From positions 269,001 through 333,000 of the forward strand of contig CP159373.1 of assembly GCA_032595685.2 (NCBI GenBank): DNA of 64,000 bases. The letters are read 5' to 3'. Positions 26,673-36,472 of this stretch are shown in pieces (position 1 is the stretch's first letter; every line of letters starts with the position of its first letter). The notes beneath the pieces are model-generated. The model ran no database searches. It saw nothing but the letters and a program-made list of their open reading frames with translations, and had not been told where the DNA came from. The position numbers and the translations under genes are program-made. This DNA comes from Candidatus Electrothrix aestuarii. GTDB lineage: Bacteria; Desulfobacterota; Desulfobulbia; Desulfobulbales; Desulfobulbaceae.

Positions 26673-28904
26673 CTATTTCTCTCGCTTACCAATAAGAGAA
26701 AAGGTGATTTTTCTTGAGAGCATATCAACTTGCTCCAGTTGCACCTGAATCAGATCGCCCAGGCGATGCACCTTACCGGTACGCTCGCCCACCAGCTTAT
26801 GGCCCTTGTTATCGTAATGATAATAATCATCCGTCATTTCACTAACTGGGATGGCACCACTAATCAGGCAGTCAACCAGCTCCACAAAAAAACCAAAAGA
26901 GGTCACCCCGGAGACGATGGCGTCGAACTGCTCGCCTATCTTATCCCGGAGATACAGGGCTGCAAGCCGGGCCTGGATATCCCGCTCCGCATCCACTGCC
27001 ACCCGTTCACGGGCAGAGAGGAAGGTACCTGCGGCCTCTGGATTCACCCCATTGGGCAAAATTTTTCCTGGGCTCCCTTTGCCACCACCTTTGCCACCAC
27101 CTCTGCCACCTGCTTTTTTCCCGGATTTATGCAGGAGTACATTCTGGAGGACCCGATGAGCAACCAAATCCGGGTAGCGCCGGATGGGTGAGGTAAAGTG
27201 GATATAATACTCTGCAGCCAGACCGAAATGACCATAATTCGCTGGCGTATATCGTGCTCGCTGCATGGTGCGCAAGAGGAGATTATTCACCACATATTCG
27301 GTGGGCGAATCTTTGGAGAGATCCAGGACCCCGGCAAACCAGGAAGGCGTAATTTCCACCTTGGGGAGTTTCAATCCCAGGGACCAAGCCAGCTCAGAGA
27401 AATCCTTAACCTTATCTTCGTCAGGTTCCTCATGAACTCGAAACAGGACCGCAGCCCCGGCCCGATCCAGGGTCTCGCCCACAGCCTCATTGGCTGCCAG
27501 CATGAACTCCTCAATCAGGAGATGGGCCTTGTTGCGTTTGAGCCGACCAATGGAACTGACCTTATCCTCTTCAAGGCGGATATCGTTCTCCGGCACGGTG
27601 AAGCCCAGGGCACCTCGTTGCGTACGCTGTTTATTGAGCAGGCCAGCAAGCTCTTTGGCCTTTTCCAACATGGGCAGCAGGGATTTATGCTCCTGGCGTG
27701 CTTCCTTCTCCCGAAGGTAGATTGCCTGATGAACGGTATCATAGGTGAAACGCTGATGACTGCGGATTATGCTCCGGGTAAACTTTGCCCCGATCCGTTT
27801 TCCCTCCTCATCAAAGTCCAGAATGGCACTAAAGGCAGGCCGGTCCTGATCAGGTACCAGGGAACAGAGATCATTGGAAAGTCGCTCCGGCAACATAGGA
27901 AGGACCAAATCTGGCAAATACACGCTGGTCCCGCGTTGATAGGCCTCTTGGTCAATGGCAGAGCCCGGCTGCACATAATAGCTAACATCAGCAATGGAGA
28001 CAAAGAGACGATACCCGGACTTTGTCTTCTGGACCGCAATGGCATCATCAAAATCCTTGGCTGTGGCCCCATCAATGGTAACGTGTCGCAAATAGCGTAA
28101 ATCTTTCCTGCCAGGTTCCGGCTCAGTCAGCGGTACCAGTTGGTCAGCTGCCTGCTCCACATTTTTCGGAAAAAAACGGGGAAGCTGGAATCGTTCCACT
28201 GTCAGGCGAATTTGCACCTCCACCGAATCAGCCGGACCAAGTATTTCCACGACCTTGCCCACGGGCATGCGTTGCTTGGCCCCATAGTCCAGGATCTCCA
28301 CCCGCACCGCCATCCCATCCTCGGCATTCATGGCATCATTGCGGCGCACCTGAATACTGGTGGGTAGCTTATCATTATCCGGGGCCACATAACCGGTATT
28401 CTTCCCGCTCATGTAGATCCCACAGACATGGGTGAAGGCCCGCTTTTCCACCTGCACCACCTCGCCCTCTGGGCGTTTGGGGGATCCTCCAGGTTGCACC
28501 AGGACTGTATCGCCGTGGGTAGCCCCATTCAGGGCTGAGGCAGGGATAAAGATATCCTTTTGCTCCCTGGCCACATTGCCTTCCAGCACAGCAAAACCGA
28601 ACCCCTTTGCGGTCAAGGAAAGAGTCGCCCGGACAGGCTTTGTTCGCTCTGCAATCACCCAACAATGCTTTTGCCGTCGCAGCTTACCCGCCCGTTCCAA
28701 ATCGGCAAGCACCTCTTTGACCAATTTACGGGGGGGCTGGGAGGACCCCATATCCTCAAGAAACGTCTTCAGGGAGACAGGTTCTTTCTGGCGCTGAAAA
28801 TAGGAAAGCAAGGTATTGCTGAGGGAAGACTCCTTCCCTTGCTGCCGCCCTGTCCCCTGAGTGCGGGTTTTCTGTCTGCTCCCTCTATGTCTTTTTTTCG
28901 TCAT
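26673..28904 (-). CDS. rnr: Ribonuclease R (RNB-family exoribonuclease)
   Basis: 743 residues in the RNase R order: N-terminal winged-helix (LLSYFQRQKEPVSLKTFLEDM), two cold-shock domains (ATLSLTAKGFGFAVLEG...KDIFIPASALNGATHGDTV), the RNB catalytic domain with the metal-binding Asp cluster in IDGATAKDFDDAIAV, YLPDLVLPMLPERLSNDLCSL, HFTSPIRRYPDLVAHR, and a C-terminal S1 domain (FDAIVSGVTSFGFFVEL). A Gly/Lys-rich insert (KKAGGRGGGKGGGKG) interrupts the RNB domain near residue 615. It degrades structured RNA 3' to 5'. Confidence 0.96.
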   Translation of the reverse strand: MTKKRHRGSRQKTRTQGTGRQQGKESSLSNTLLSYFQRQKEPVSLKTFLEDMGSSQPPRKLVKEVLADLERAGKLRRQKHCWVIAERTKPVRATLSLTAKGFGFAVLEGNVAREQKDIFIPASALNGATHGDTVLVQPGGSPKRPEGEVVQVEKRAFTHVCGIYMSGKNTGYVAPDNDKLPTSIQVRRNDAMNAEDGMAVRVEILDYGAKQRMPVGKVVEILGPADSVEVQIRLTVERFQLPRFFPKNVEQAADQLVPLTEPEPGRKDLRYLRHVTIDGATAKDFDDAIAVQKTKSGYRLFVSIADVSYYVQPGSAIDQEAYQRGTSVYLPDLVLPMLPERLSNDLCSLVPDQDRPAFSAILDFDEEGKRIGAKFTRSIIRSHQRFTYDTVHQAIYLREKEARQEHKSLLPMLEKAKELAGLLNKQRTQRGALGFTVPENDIRLEEDKVSSIGRLKRNKAHLLIEEFMLAANEAVGETLDRAGAAVLFRVHEEPDEDKVKDFSELAWSLGLKLPKVEITPSWFAGVLDLSKDSPTEYVVNNLLLRTMQRARYTPANYGHFGLAAEYYIHFTSPIRRYPDLVAHRVLQNVLLHKSGKKAGGRGGGKGGGKGSPGKILPNGVNPEAAGTFLSARERVAVDAERDIQARLAALYLRDKIGEQFDAIVSGVTSFGFFVELVDCLISGAIPVSEMTDDYYHYDNKGHKLVGERTGKVHRLGDLIQVQLEQVDMLSRKITFSLIGKREK

Positions 28905-29058
28905 TCCTTCTCTGTTTCTCCCTGTTCCTTCGTTTTCAACCAGGAAAAAACAAATTTTCTCCTTCGTTGCTTCAGTTATCTTAGTTTGCTAATCGTGAAG
29001 AGTAGTGTACATTACTTTGCGGTAAATAAAAAGCAACGTCTAAGTAAAGGAAAGGAAT

Positions 29059-31161
29059 ATGGGGCAGTTTGATCTGGAAAGGTATAGACAGGAAATGTCT
29101 TCGTTCATAGGGGCAGGAGAGGAGACTGCGGTATTCTATGAAGCCCTGGACTTCGCCTTTGCCGCCCATGACGGCCAGATGCGCAAATCCGGTGACCCGT
29201 ACATCATCCATCCCTGTGCCACCGCCCGCATTCTTGCCGAGGAGATGGACATCCAGAACTGCGAGATCCTGGCCGCTGGCTTGCTCCACGACACCATTGA
29301 GGATGTGGAAGAAATCACCCCCGAAACGATCCGGGAAAAATTCGGTCCTAATGTGGAGGCCATTGTCGTCGGATGTACCAAGGTAAAGCACCATAGCGGA
29401 GATAAGCAGGCCCTGAAAAAACTGGTCCACCGTAACCTTTTTACCGGGGCAGCGGTTCGGCCCGAGGTAATGATCGTCAAACTGGCGGATCGGATGCATA
29501 ATCTCCGCACCCTGGGTTCCATGCCTCGCCATAAACGACAGCGCATTGCTGAGGAGACCCTGGATTTTTACGCCCCCTTGGCCACCATTCTTGGTCTTTT
29601 CGGCCTGAAACGGGAACTCTACACTCGGGCTCTTTCCTATAAATTCCCTAAGCAGGGACAAAAACTCCGGCAATATATCAACAGGCTGGAAAGAAATCCA
29701 AACTTATTAGCTCTGACTGGCAATCTGAGCAAAAAACTATCCGCAGCAGGTGTGAAGGCCCAAATCTCTGTGCGCACCAAGGGGCTTTGGGGCTATTATG
29801 ATGTTCGCAACCAGATTCTAAAAAAAGAACTGGAGGTCCCTCAGGAACTACTGGTCACCGTGGAAGACCGGGTCAGCTGTTACCAGACTCTGGGCATTCT
29901 GAACGAACTTTACCCTCCTATCCCTCGGACCATCCGAGATTTCATAGCCAACCCCAAACCCACCGGCTATCAGGGGCTGCATGCACGGGCAATCATTGAA
30001 GGTAGCAAATATCTCTTCAAAATCCGCACCGAAGAAATGGCTCGTAGCGCCCAACGCGGCTTAGTCAAAGACTGGAATCCCAACGAAAAAAAACAGGGTC
30101 GTTTTGTCCGGGAAATCCAGGAGATGTTCGATATCCTTGGCAATAACGAGGCGGTTTCCTACCGGGACATGATCGCGGCGGGCGGGCGCAAAGAGATCTA
30201 CACCTATACCCCCCAGGGAGATCTTATCTGTTTGCCGGTGAATTCGGTAGTGCTGGACTTTGCCTTCCGCATCCATACCGATATCGGTCACACCTGTACC
30301 GGGGCGATTATCGGCGACCGGAAAGTCAAGCCGGATGAAATCCTACAGGATGGGAATGTGGTGAGGGTTCTGCGCCAGAACAATCCCGTAAATTTTGACC
30401 TGGACATGCAACATTGCTGCCAGACCCCACGGGCCAGAAGCGAACTGACCAAGGTCTTCCGCAAACGCATCCAAGCAGTCTCTGTGGAAACAGGTCGTGC
30501 TGTGCTGGAACAGGAAATGCGACGCTACGGCCTGTCCTATGACCTACTGGAGCAGGAGGGCATGGAAAACATCCAGATCTATTTCAATCTGGCTTCACGG
30601 GATGAACTTTTGCAGGAGGTAGGACAGGGGCAGTTACGCCTACGGGAATTGATCTATGAGATCCGCAACGGCCTGCAAATGATGAGTAGTGAAATCCTTC
30701 CGCAGCCCACAGGTATCCTCAATAGAATTGAATTGACCACTGTGGACCCGGTAGTGGTGAAGTCGTCAGCCTGCTGCAAACCAACCCCCCTGGACAAGGG
30801 CAGCGTGGGCCTGCTGAGCAGACGGGGTATCTCCCTGCATTGCAAGGACTGTTTTCAATTGCAAAAACTCAAGATTCAGCGAGAAGATGCAGTTGAGGTG
30901 CGCTGGAAGCTCTCGGCCACTCCGGTAAAGAAGGAGCAGAAATTCACTATCGTCTCAGCAACAGCGAAGCGGGTCTTCAAGCTTATCTCCCTTGCCCCGG
31001 AGAGCCTGCATGTCACCGGCGTACTAAGGACCGGGAAAAAAACCACAGCCGTTCCCTCCTGGGAGGTGCGCTTTATTGTGGACAACCTCCAGGGCTTAAA
31101 AAGAATTATTCGCCATCTTGATCGCTCAGACCTGCGCTATTCCTTTGACTTTGAGCAGTAG
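29059..31161 (+). CDS. Rel/Spo-family (p)ppGpp enzyme with degraded synthetase half
   Basis: 700 residues. The hydrolase domain is complete: RKSGDPYIIHP (Arg42, His51), LLHDTIEDV (His77-Asp78, Glu81-Asp82) and KLADRMHNLRTL (Asp144). In the synthetase region the fold pattern remains (CYQTLGILNELYPPIPRTIRDFIANPKPTGYQGLH), but the usual Asp-x-x-Ala-x-Arg strand reads VTVEDRVS, and the EIQIRT strand that carries the catalytic Glu reads YLFKIRT (Leu319). A TGS domain (IYTYTPQGDLICLPVNS...AFRIHTDIGH) and a C-terminal ACT-like part follow. It is inferred to be mainly a (p)ppGpp hydrolase. Divergent from rnr. Confidence 0.9.
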   Translation: MGQFDLERYRQEMSSFIGAGEETAVFYEALDFAFAAHDGQMRKSGDPYIIHPCATARILAEEMDIQNCEILAAGLLHDTIEDVEEITPETIREKFGPNVEAIVVGCTKVKHHSGDKQALKKLVHRNLFTGAAVRPEVMIVKLADRMHNLRTLGSMPRHKRQRIAEETLDFYAPLATILGLFGLKRELYTRALSYKFPKQGQKLRQYINRLERNPNLLALTGNLSKKLSAAGVKAQISVRTKGLWGYYDVRNQILKKELEVPQELLVTVEDRVSCYQTLGILNELYPPIPRTIRDFIANPKPTGYQGLHARAIIEGSKYLFKIRTEEMARSAQRGLVKDWNPNEKKQGRFVREIQEMFDILGNNEAVSYRDMIAAGGRKEIYTYTPQGDLICLPVNSVVLDFAFRIHTDIGHTCTGAIIGDRKVKPDEILQDGNVVRVLRQNNPVNFDLDMQHCCQTPRARSELTKVFRKRIQAVSVETGRAVLEQEMRRYGLSYDLLEQEGMENIQIYFNLASRDELLQEVGQGQLRLRELIYEIRNGLQMMSSEILPQPTGILNRIELTTVDPVVVKSSACCKPTPLDKGSVGLLSRRGISLHCKDCFQLQKLKIQREDAVEVRWKLSATPVKKEQKFTIVSATAKRVFKLISLAPESLHVTGVLRTGKKTTAVPSWEVRFIVDNLQGLKRIIRHLDRSDLRYSFDFEQ

Positions 31162-31184
31162 TAGGTGCATTGACGGAGCGGCGA

Positions 31185-31883
31185 TCAAGGTTTATCTTGA
31201 CCGAGAAGCCGCCACGGTGCCTGCGGCCTGATCTGCTGAATAAACTGCTCCAGGAGCTCATCAAATTCCTCACGATTTCGCTCCCGACTTCCGAAACGAA
31301 GCATATGTTTGGTGGTCATCTGGCAATCAATAGCGCGGATGTTCAGGTGCTCCGCATTCTGCATAAAGGTGGCCAGGGCAACCTTGGAGGCATCGTTCCT
31401 GCGGCTGAACATAGATTCCCCGAAAAAGAACCGATCCAGGCAGATTCCGTATAAACCACCTACCAACTCGCCTTCAAACCAGGTCTCCAGAGAATGGGCA
31501 AAGCCTAAATTATGAAGCTGAACATAGGCCTCCTGCATGTCCTTGGTGATCCAGGTTCCTTCTCCGGCCTCCTGCCGTACGGTAGCACAGGAGGAAATCA
31601 CCTGGGCAAAGGCCGTGTCTGCACGAACCTCAAAGATATTTTTCCGAAGCGTACGGGCAAGTCGTTTAGGGAGATGAAATTCTTCCGGCAGAAGGACCAA
31701 CCTTGGAACAGGAGACCACCAGAGGATGGGCTCGTTATCAGAATACCAGGGAAAAATCCCCTGATGGTAGGCCGCAATAATGCGCCCCGGACTGAGATCT
31801 CCTCCCACAGCAAGTAATCCATCCGGTTCTGCAAGTTGAGGATCAGGAAAAACTATCTCCTGGGGAAGACGAAAAACAGGCAT
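31185..31883 (-). CDS. aat: Leucyl/phenylalanyl-tRNA--protein transferase
   Basis: 232 residues, the family's usual length. Recognisable segments are FPDPQLAEPDGLLAVGGDLSP, AYHQGIFPWYSDNEPILWWSP, CATVRQEAGEGTWITKDM, HSLETWFEGELVGGLYGI and FFGESMFSRRNDASKVAL. The enzyme adds Leu or Phe to N-terminal Arg/Lys of proteins, marking them for ClpAP/ClpS. It converges with the Rel gene, 23 bases away. Confidence 0.95.
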   Translation of the reverse strand: MPVFRLPQEIVFPDPQLAEPDGLLAVGGDLSPGRIIAAYHQGIFPWYSDNEPILWWSPVPRLVLLPEEFHLPKRLARTLRKNIFEVRADTAFAQVISSCATVRQEAGEGTWITKDMQEAYVQLHNLGFAHSLETWFEGELVGGLYGICLDRFFFGESMFSRRNDASKVALATFMQNAEHLNIRAIDCQMTTKHMLRFGSRERNREEFDELLEQFIQQIRPQAPWRLLGQDKP

Positions 31884-31910
31884 AGATAAAAGAAGTGAAG
31901 AAAAGGCAGG

Positions 31911-32342
31911 TTACAGCTCTGGAGTTGCCCATTCGATAGCAAAGAAACCGCAATAGGTGATTTCCTTGGTTTCGGTATGCTTTCCCTCAGGGCGGGGGTG
32001 TTCTTCGACAATTTGAAGAGAAAGCAGCTGAGGCCCATCAACCCGGATCAGAAGATTTTTAACCTGCGCGTCTTCGCCCAGCGCTTCATTATACGAGGAG
32101 AGGGCCTTATGAAAATTGAGTGAGCCGCCTTGCCGTCTTCCCATAGGCATGACCACCTGCTTGGTTCGAAATTCACTTTTCAAGGCAGCAAGGTCATTTT
32201 CCGGGATACGAAAGCTTCCAGGCGGCATTCCTGTTGCCAAAGGATATCCCTCATCTTCTTCTCCAACCTGCTTGGTGCTATTGGTTATCGCGACACCAGC
32301 ATCATAGAGCGCTACACTGTGGGCTTGACGGTACTCGTTCAT
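31911..32342 (-). CDS. Hypothetical cytoplasmic protein
   Basis: 143 residues with no signal or membrane segment. It contains a Gly/Pro-rich stretch (GYPLATGMPPGSFRIPEN), a helix with RTKQVVMPMGRRQGG, and C-terminal strands (LLIRVDGPQLLSLQIV, ITYCGFFAIEWATPEL). No family is recognised. It lies 27 bases upstream of aat in the same direction, so it may be cotranscribed with it. Confidence 0.65.
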   Translation of the reverse strand: MNEYRQAHSVALYDAGVAITNSTKQVGEEDEGYPLATGMPPGSFRIPENDLAALKSEFRTKQVVMPMGRRQGGSLNFHKALSSYNEALGEDAQVKNLLIRVDGPQLLSLQIVEEHPRPEGKHTETKEITYCGFFAIEWATPEL

Positions 32343-32482
32343 TGCATGTCATCCTTGGGCAGGTCTAATTCGATATACAGCATTCTCCATCTCTGTCTTT
32401 GAGCACAGCAGACAGCTCAAGTCTACCCTTTCAGCTGAACACAAAGCAGCGAAAAAGTCAATATCCGGCCCGCAGATGTGGC

Positions 32483-32747
32483 TCAATTCTCCTGATCAAA
32501 CAGCCTCTGACGCAAAAAAAATGCCTCAGGTCGGGTTGGATTAGCCCGCTCCAGGTTACTGAGCAAATCCTGGGAGGCCTCCCTATCCACGGGATAGAGA
32601 TCATAGGCGATGGAGGAAAAAAACAGTAAAAAACAACCAGCACGCCCAGAGTTCCTCACCTTCTTCCCCCTTCCCAAAAGCCAAATAACGTCCTCCCGAA
32701 CAGCCAAACCTTGCAAAGTATTCTTGATGTTGTTGGCAAAAACGCAT
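32483..32747 (-). pseudogene. Small protein gene broken at a T7 run
   Basis: The ATG at 32747, after the good site AAGGGGTAGGA, opens MRFCQQHQEYFARFGCSGG and runs to a T-run (minus strand; A7 at 32617-32623 on plus). Removing one T joins it to SSIAYDLYPVDREASQDLL and on to a stop at 32483, giving 87 residues. The protein family is not recognised. A base-call error or phase-variable length of the run would explain it. Confidence 0.5.
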
Positions 32748-32805
32748 ATCCTACCCCTTATCCACTACCCCTTAGCCGACTTTATTGAAGAATGGATAAC
32801 AAAGA

Positions 32806-34332
32806 ATGAGCAGAGTTCTTGAGAAGTTGATCCCAAAACACTTTTTCTTCGTTAAAACGATCATCTTCTTCATCCTCTTTGCCATCATCTCCCTGCACCT
32901 GGCAACCGTCATCCCGACCCTGAACAGCCTGATCAAAGAATATCAGCAGGCTAAGCGCGTTTTTTTCCTCAACGACGTCAGCGACGACCTGTACACAGCC
33001 GTTGGCAACTACGGCTTTGAACGCGGCCGTGTCAACGTTGTCCTTAAAGATGCTGGTCCGGTAGAACGTATGGACATGAACCGGCAGTTCATTCTTGACC
33101 GCCGCGCTGAGGGGGATAAGGCCCTGCAAAGTGCTCTGAGCAAACTTGCTGATGTACAACGGGCGGATATAAAAAATGCCCTGACCACCATCACCCAATT
33201 AACAAGCAAGATAGAGGAGCTCAGGGAAGAGACCGCAAAGGACCTGGTGATTTCCAAGGACAAACGGAAGCAGGACCTTGCAGAGACATGGTTTGCCGCC
33301 ATGACCGCGTACATCGAGAGCATTGAATCCTTGCTTGTTGGTATTTCCAGCGATATCAGCGATGCAGACGGCATGATCAGTCGCTACTCTTCCTTAAAGC
33401 ACACAGCCTTATCCCTGCGCAACACAGCGGGCCCAGAGGTCTCCATTCTTTCTGCGACCATGCTCTCTCAAGCGCCCCTTCGTCCACAATTAATAGTTAA
33501 AATTCAGGATCTCCAGATCAGGACAGAGGAACGCTTTCGCAACCTGTCCCACCTCAGTCAGCCCTTGGCTGATCCAGAGATTCCGAACGCGCTTATTACC
33601 TTAAAGACCAGCTATTACGACGAATACCTCCCCTACAGCAAGACAACCTTTCAGCAGGCTATCTACGGCGGTCCCTACACCTACACCCCACCCCAATTTC
33701 TCAGCCACGGGGTAGAATTCCTGCTCCAGATCTCCATCTTTATGGATTGTATCGTCACGGTCACGAAAAACTATGCACAGAGCAAGCTCTCCGAAAGCCG
33801 CTGGCAGATTTTCTACCACCTTTTCAGTACCTCAGTTTCCTTAATCCTCATCTTCCTTATTTTTATCTTTGCCCATTACCGCATCATTCAACCCATTACC
33901 CAGGTTACCGAGGCCACCCTTCGACTGGCGCAAAAAAATCTTGATACCCAAGTTCCCCAGCAGCATATGCAAAACGAAATAGGCAAACTGGCACGGGCTG
34001 TTGCGGTCTTCAAGGAGATGGCTCTGCAACAGAAAGAAGATGTCGCGGCCCTGGAGAAGGCCTCTGTGGAACGGGAACTGCTTGTCAGCGAACTCCGGGA
34101 AAGCCTTGCCGAGATCAAGGTATTGCGCGGCATCCTGCCCATCTGTTCCTTTTGCAAAAAAATACGCAATGATGATGGATACTACGAGCAACTCGAATCC
34201 TACATCTATAAGCATTCCGGCGTGGATTTCAGCCATACAATCTGCCCGTCCTGCATGCGGAAACATTATCCTGAGGAACATGAGTTCCTCTGCAAAAAGA
34301 AACAGGATCAGCAGGATTCGAGCCTGGGCTGA
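32806..34332 (+). CDS. HAMP sensor protein with C-terminal CxxC/CxxC module
   Basis: 508 residues. A helix at about 13-35 and a second at about 340-362 enclose a long helical periplasmic domain (about 300 residues). A HAMP region follows (RIIQPITQVTEATLRLAQKN) and then a coiled coil (EALEKASVERELLVSELRESLAEIKVLRG). The last 60 residues, LPICSFCKKIRNDDGYYEQL...FSHTICPSCMRKHYPEE, are a small conserved C-terminal module with four Cys seen at the ends of many bacterial signalling proteins; it may bind zinc. There is no kinase, cyclase or methyl-accepting domain, so the output is unknown. Confidence 0.82.
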   Translation: MSRVLEKLIPKHFFFVKTIIFFILFAIISLHLATVIPTLNSLIKEYQQAKRVFFLNDVSDDLYTAVGNYGFERGRVNVVLKDAGPVERMDMNRQFILDRRAEGDKALQSALSKLADVQRADIKNALTTITQLTSKIEELREETAKDLVISKDKRKQDLAETWFAAMTAYIESIESLLVGISSDISDADGMISRYSSLKHTALSLRNTAGPEVSILSATMLSQAPLRPQLIVKIQDLQIRTEERFRNLSHLSQPLADPEIPNALITLKTSYYDEYLPYSKTTFQQAIYGGPYTYTPPQFLSHGVEFLLQISIFMDCIVTVTKNYAQSKLSESRWQIFYHLFSTSVSLILIFLIFIFAHYRIIQPITQVTEATLRLAQKNLDTQVPQQHMQNEIGKLARAVAVFKEMALQQKEDVAALEKASVERELLVSELRESLAEIKVLRGILPICSFCKKIRNDDGYYEQLESYIYKHSGVDFSHTICPSCMRKHYPEEHEFLCKKKQDQQDSSLG

Positions 34333-34379
34333 AACACGCCACATTTCCTTCTATAGAACAAAAGGGGTAAAAGGATGAT

Positions 34380-35159
34380 ATGAAACTCGCCATGTATCAA
34401 ATCGATGCCTTTGCCGATAGGGCATTTACAGGGAATCCTGCTGCTGTTATCCCACTTCAGGAATGGATACCAGATGCCTTAATGCAGGCCATTGCAGCAG
34501 AGAATAATCTCTCAGAAACTGCCTTCTTTGTCCCTACAGCTCAGGGCTTTCATATCCGCTGGTTTACCCCGAACAAGGAGGTGAAACTCTGTGGACATGC
34601 AACGCTGGCCTCTGCCTTTGTCCTCTTCAATATTTTGGCGTATCCGGCGGACAGTATTCACTTTGACTCCCTCTCCGGCCCGCTTGCCGTTGTGAAAAAC
34701 GATTCGTTACTCACCCTTGACTTCCCCACCCAGAAACCAGAACCTTGTGATATACCTGAAGCGCTGGTCCACGGTTTGGGAAAAACTCCATCTGCATGCT
34801 ATAGAAACGAAGATCTTGTTGCCATTTTCGAACAAGAAGAAGATATTGCGGCAATGCAGCCCAAATTTGCAGAGCTGGAAAAACTGAACCTGCGAGGAGT
34901 CATCATCACCGCCCCATCGCGGAAGAATGATTTTGTTGCTCGCTTCTTTGCCCCGAAATTCGGCATCCCGGAAGATCCGGTGACAGGCTCAGCCTATACC
35001 CAGCTCACACCCTATTGGGCTGAGAGGTTAGGAAAAAATAAACTCACAGCCAAGCAGCTTTCTGCCCGAGGTGGTATGGTGTATTGCGAGCTCAAGGGAG
35101 ACAGGGTACTTATCTCTGGTTCGGCAATCAAATTTATGGAGGGAGAGATTGAGGTATAA
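34380..35159 (+). CDS. PhzF-family isomerase/epimerase-like protein
   Basis: 259 residues with the PhzF fold: YQIDAFADRAFTGNPAAV at the N-terminus, AENNLSETAFFVP (catalytic Glu), FTPNKEVKLCGHATLASAFVLF and the C-terminal EDPVTGSAYTQLTPYWAE. The conserved Glu and the DPVTGSA motif are present. Known members isomerise small acids; the substrate here is not predictable. It starts 47 bases after the sensor gene, in the same direction. Confidence 0.9.
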   Translation: MKLAMYQIDAFADRAFTGNPAAVIPLQEWIPDALMQAIAAENNLSETAFFVPTAQGFHIRWFTPNKEVKLCGHATLASAFVLFNILAYPADSIHFDSLSGPLAVVKNDSLLTLDFPTQKPEPCDIPEALVHGLGKTPSACYRNEDLVAIFEQEEDIAAMQPKFAELEKLNLRGVIITAPSRKNDFVARFFAPKFGIPEDPVTGSAYTQLTPYWAERLGKNKLTAKQLSARGGMVYCELKGDRVLISGSAIKFMEGEIEV

Positions 35160-35191
35160 CCAACAACTTTACAACATATTATCTAGTAGAT

Positions 35192-36472
35192 ATGGCGCAG
35201 ATATCTCTACAATGCAATCTCGAGTTACTTCTCAACAGAAAGAGCCCTGTTTGGCAGGACATCTCAAATATTGATTTGTTTATAGACGAATTAGCCTCAT
35301 TTTTTATTAAAAATTTTTCTTCAGAAGGAAGCTCGTCACGAAACAAATTTGAAGAATTAATAACCCTTCGTAAAGTTACTTGGCTTCTTGATCGGCTTGT
35401 CCCTGAAAACCAACCTGATTTTTTCAATTCGCTCCTTAAAGAGACAGAAGACCCAAACAGGTATGCGCGTCTTATTTATGCCTGGGCCCGAAGAATTGAG
35501 AAAAAAAAGAGGGAAGATATCTTCCAGCTTCCAGGAGTTGATATAAACAAGAGCTATCAGGCGCTAACAACTGCCTGGTGCGATTTATGCACAGAAAGCA
35601 GCCCTGAAACCCTCATTGACTGGTGGAATTTATCAAAGAAATATTGCGAGATCAGTATCCCCAATATTTGGCAATACTCTCCGCTCATTATAAAAGAGTA
35701 TGCAGCACGAATTACCGGCACCGAAAAGTATCGTGAAGCTCTGCTCCAACTTTTACAGAACAGACTCCCTCATTATTCAACATTCAAGACAGCGCGACGT
35801 TTAATAACAGAGGAGATTGTACACCATTTTCCCGCTCCCCAAGAAGAGCTCCCCAAGGAAACACGGGCAAAATTAGATTGGTTTTACCAATGCCTCCTCG
35901 ACAAAGGATTTGATGATGTCGTAGAAATTTTTAAAAGCGACAAAGAACGTCAGCCGGACTTATATTCTTTACCTGTCTTTTTTTGGGCAAGACGACATCT
36001 CTCCATGCCTTGGGAGCAGCTTAGGGAACGCGTCGACAGAATTGACCGTGATTTACCATATGAAGGTATTTTTCTCGCGGAACAAAAAATTCCAAAGGAT
36101 CAAATTAGCGAATGGTGGATATATCTAAACCCTTTTCGAGATATGCTTCAGGGGTCAAGAGGACTCTTCCCTATAATTGCTTTTTGCAATTGGCTTGAGA
36201 ATGACTACCGAGATGTTCTCATACCTTTTTTTCATCATTCAGATATTGATGTAGCTGTTTGTGCTTATCAAGCGTATCTTCATAAAGCACCTGAGGCTGT
36301 CACGGAATATATGGTTAAAAACCAATTACGAATTCCATCCTGGCAGGCCGATATCCTCGACAGATTCATGTATGCGCCCAAAAGTATTAGGCCTCGGAGA
36401 TTCTTGCCAGATATTCAAATGGTAGAGTATGACATGAGATTATGTGATCCCCTAAATCACCGGGCTCTTTAA
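35192..36472 (+). CDS. Large alpha-helical protein of unknown function
   Basis: 426 residues with no signal or membrane helix and many Trp/Tyr-rich helices (VTWLLDRLVPENQPDFF, YARLIYAWARRIEKKK, IDWWNLSKKYCEISIPNIW). The repeated helix pairs suggest a HEAT/TPR-like scaffold. No family is recognised. Its final codons GCT CTT TAA are the 9-bp target duplicated by the IS4-like element that follows, so the stop codon survives the insertion unchanged. AT-rich compared with the phzF gene before it. Confidence 0.7.
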   Translation: MAQISLQCNLELLLNRKSPVWQDISNIDLFIDELASFFIKNFSSEGSSSRNKFEELITLRKVTWLLDRLVPENQPDFFNSLLKETEDPNRYARLIYAWARRIEKKKREDIFQLPGVDINKSYQALTTAWCDLCTESSPETLIDWWNLSKKYCEISIPNIWQYSPLIIKEYAARITGTEKYREALLQLLQNRLPHYSTFKTARRLITEEIVHHFPAPQEELPKETRAKLDWFYQCLLDKGFDDVVEIFKSDKERQPDLYSLPVFFWARRHLSMPWEQLRERVDRIDRDLPYEGIFLAEQKIPKDQISEWWIYLNPFRDMLQGSRGLFPIIAFCNWLENDYRDVLIPFFHHSDIDVAVCAYQAYLHKAPEAVTEYMVKNQLRIPSWQADILDRFMYAPKSIRPRRFLPDIQMVEYDMRLCDPLNHRAL

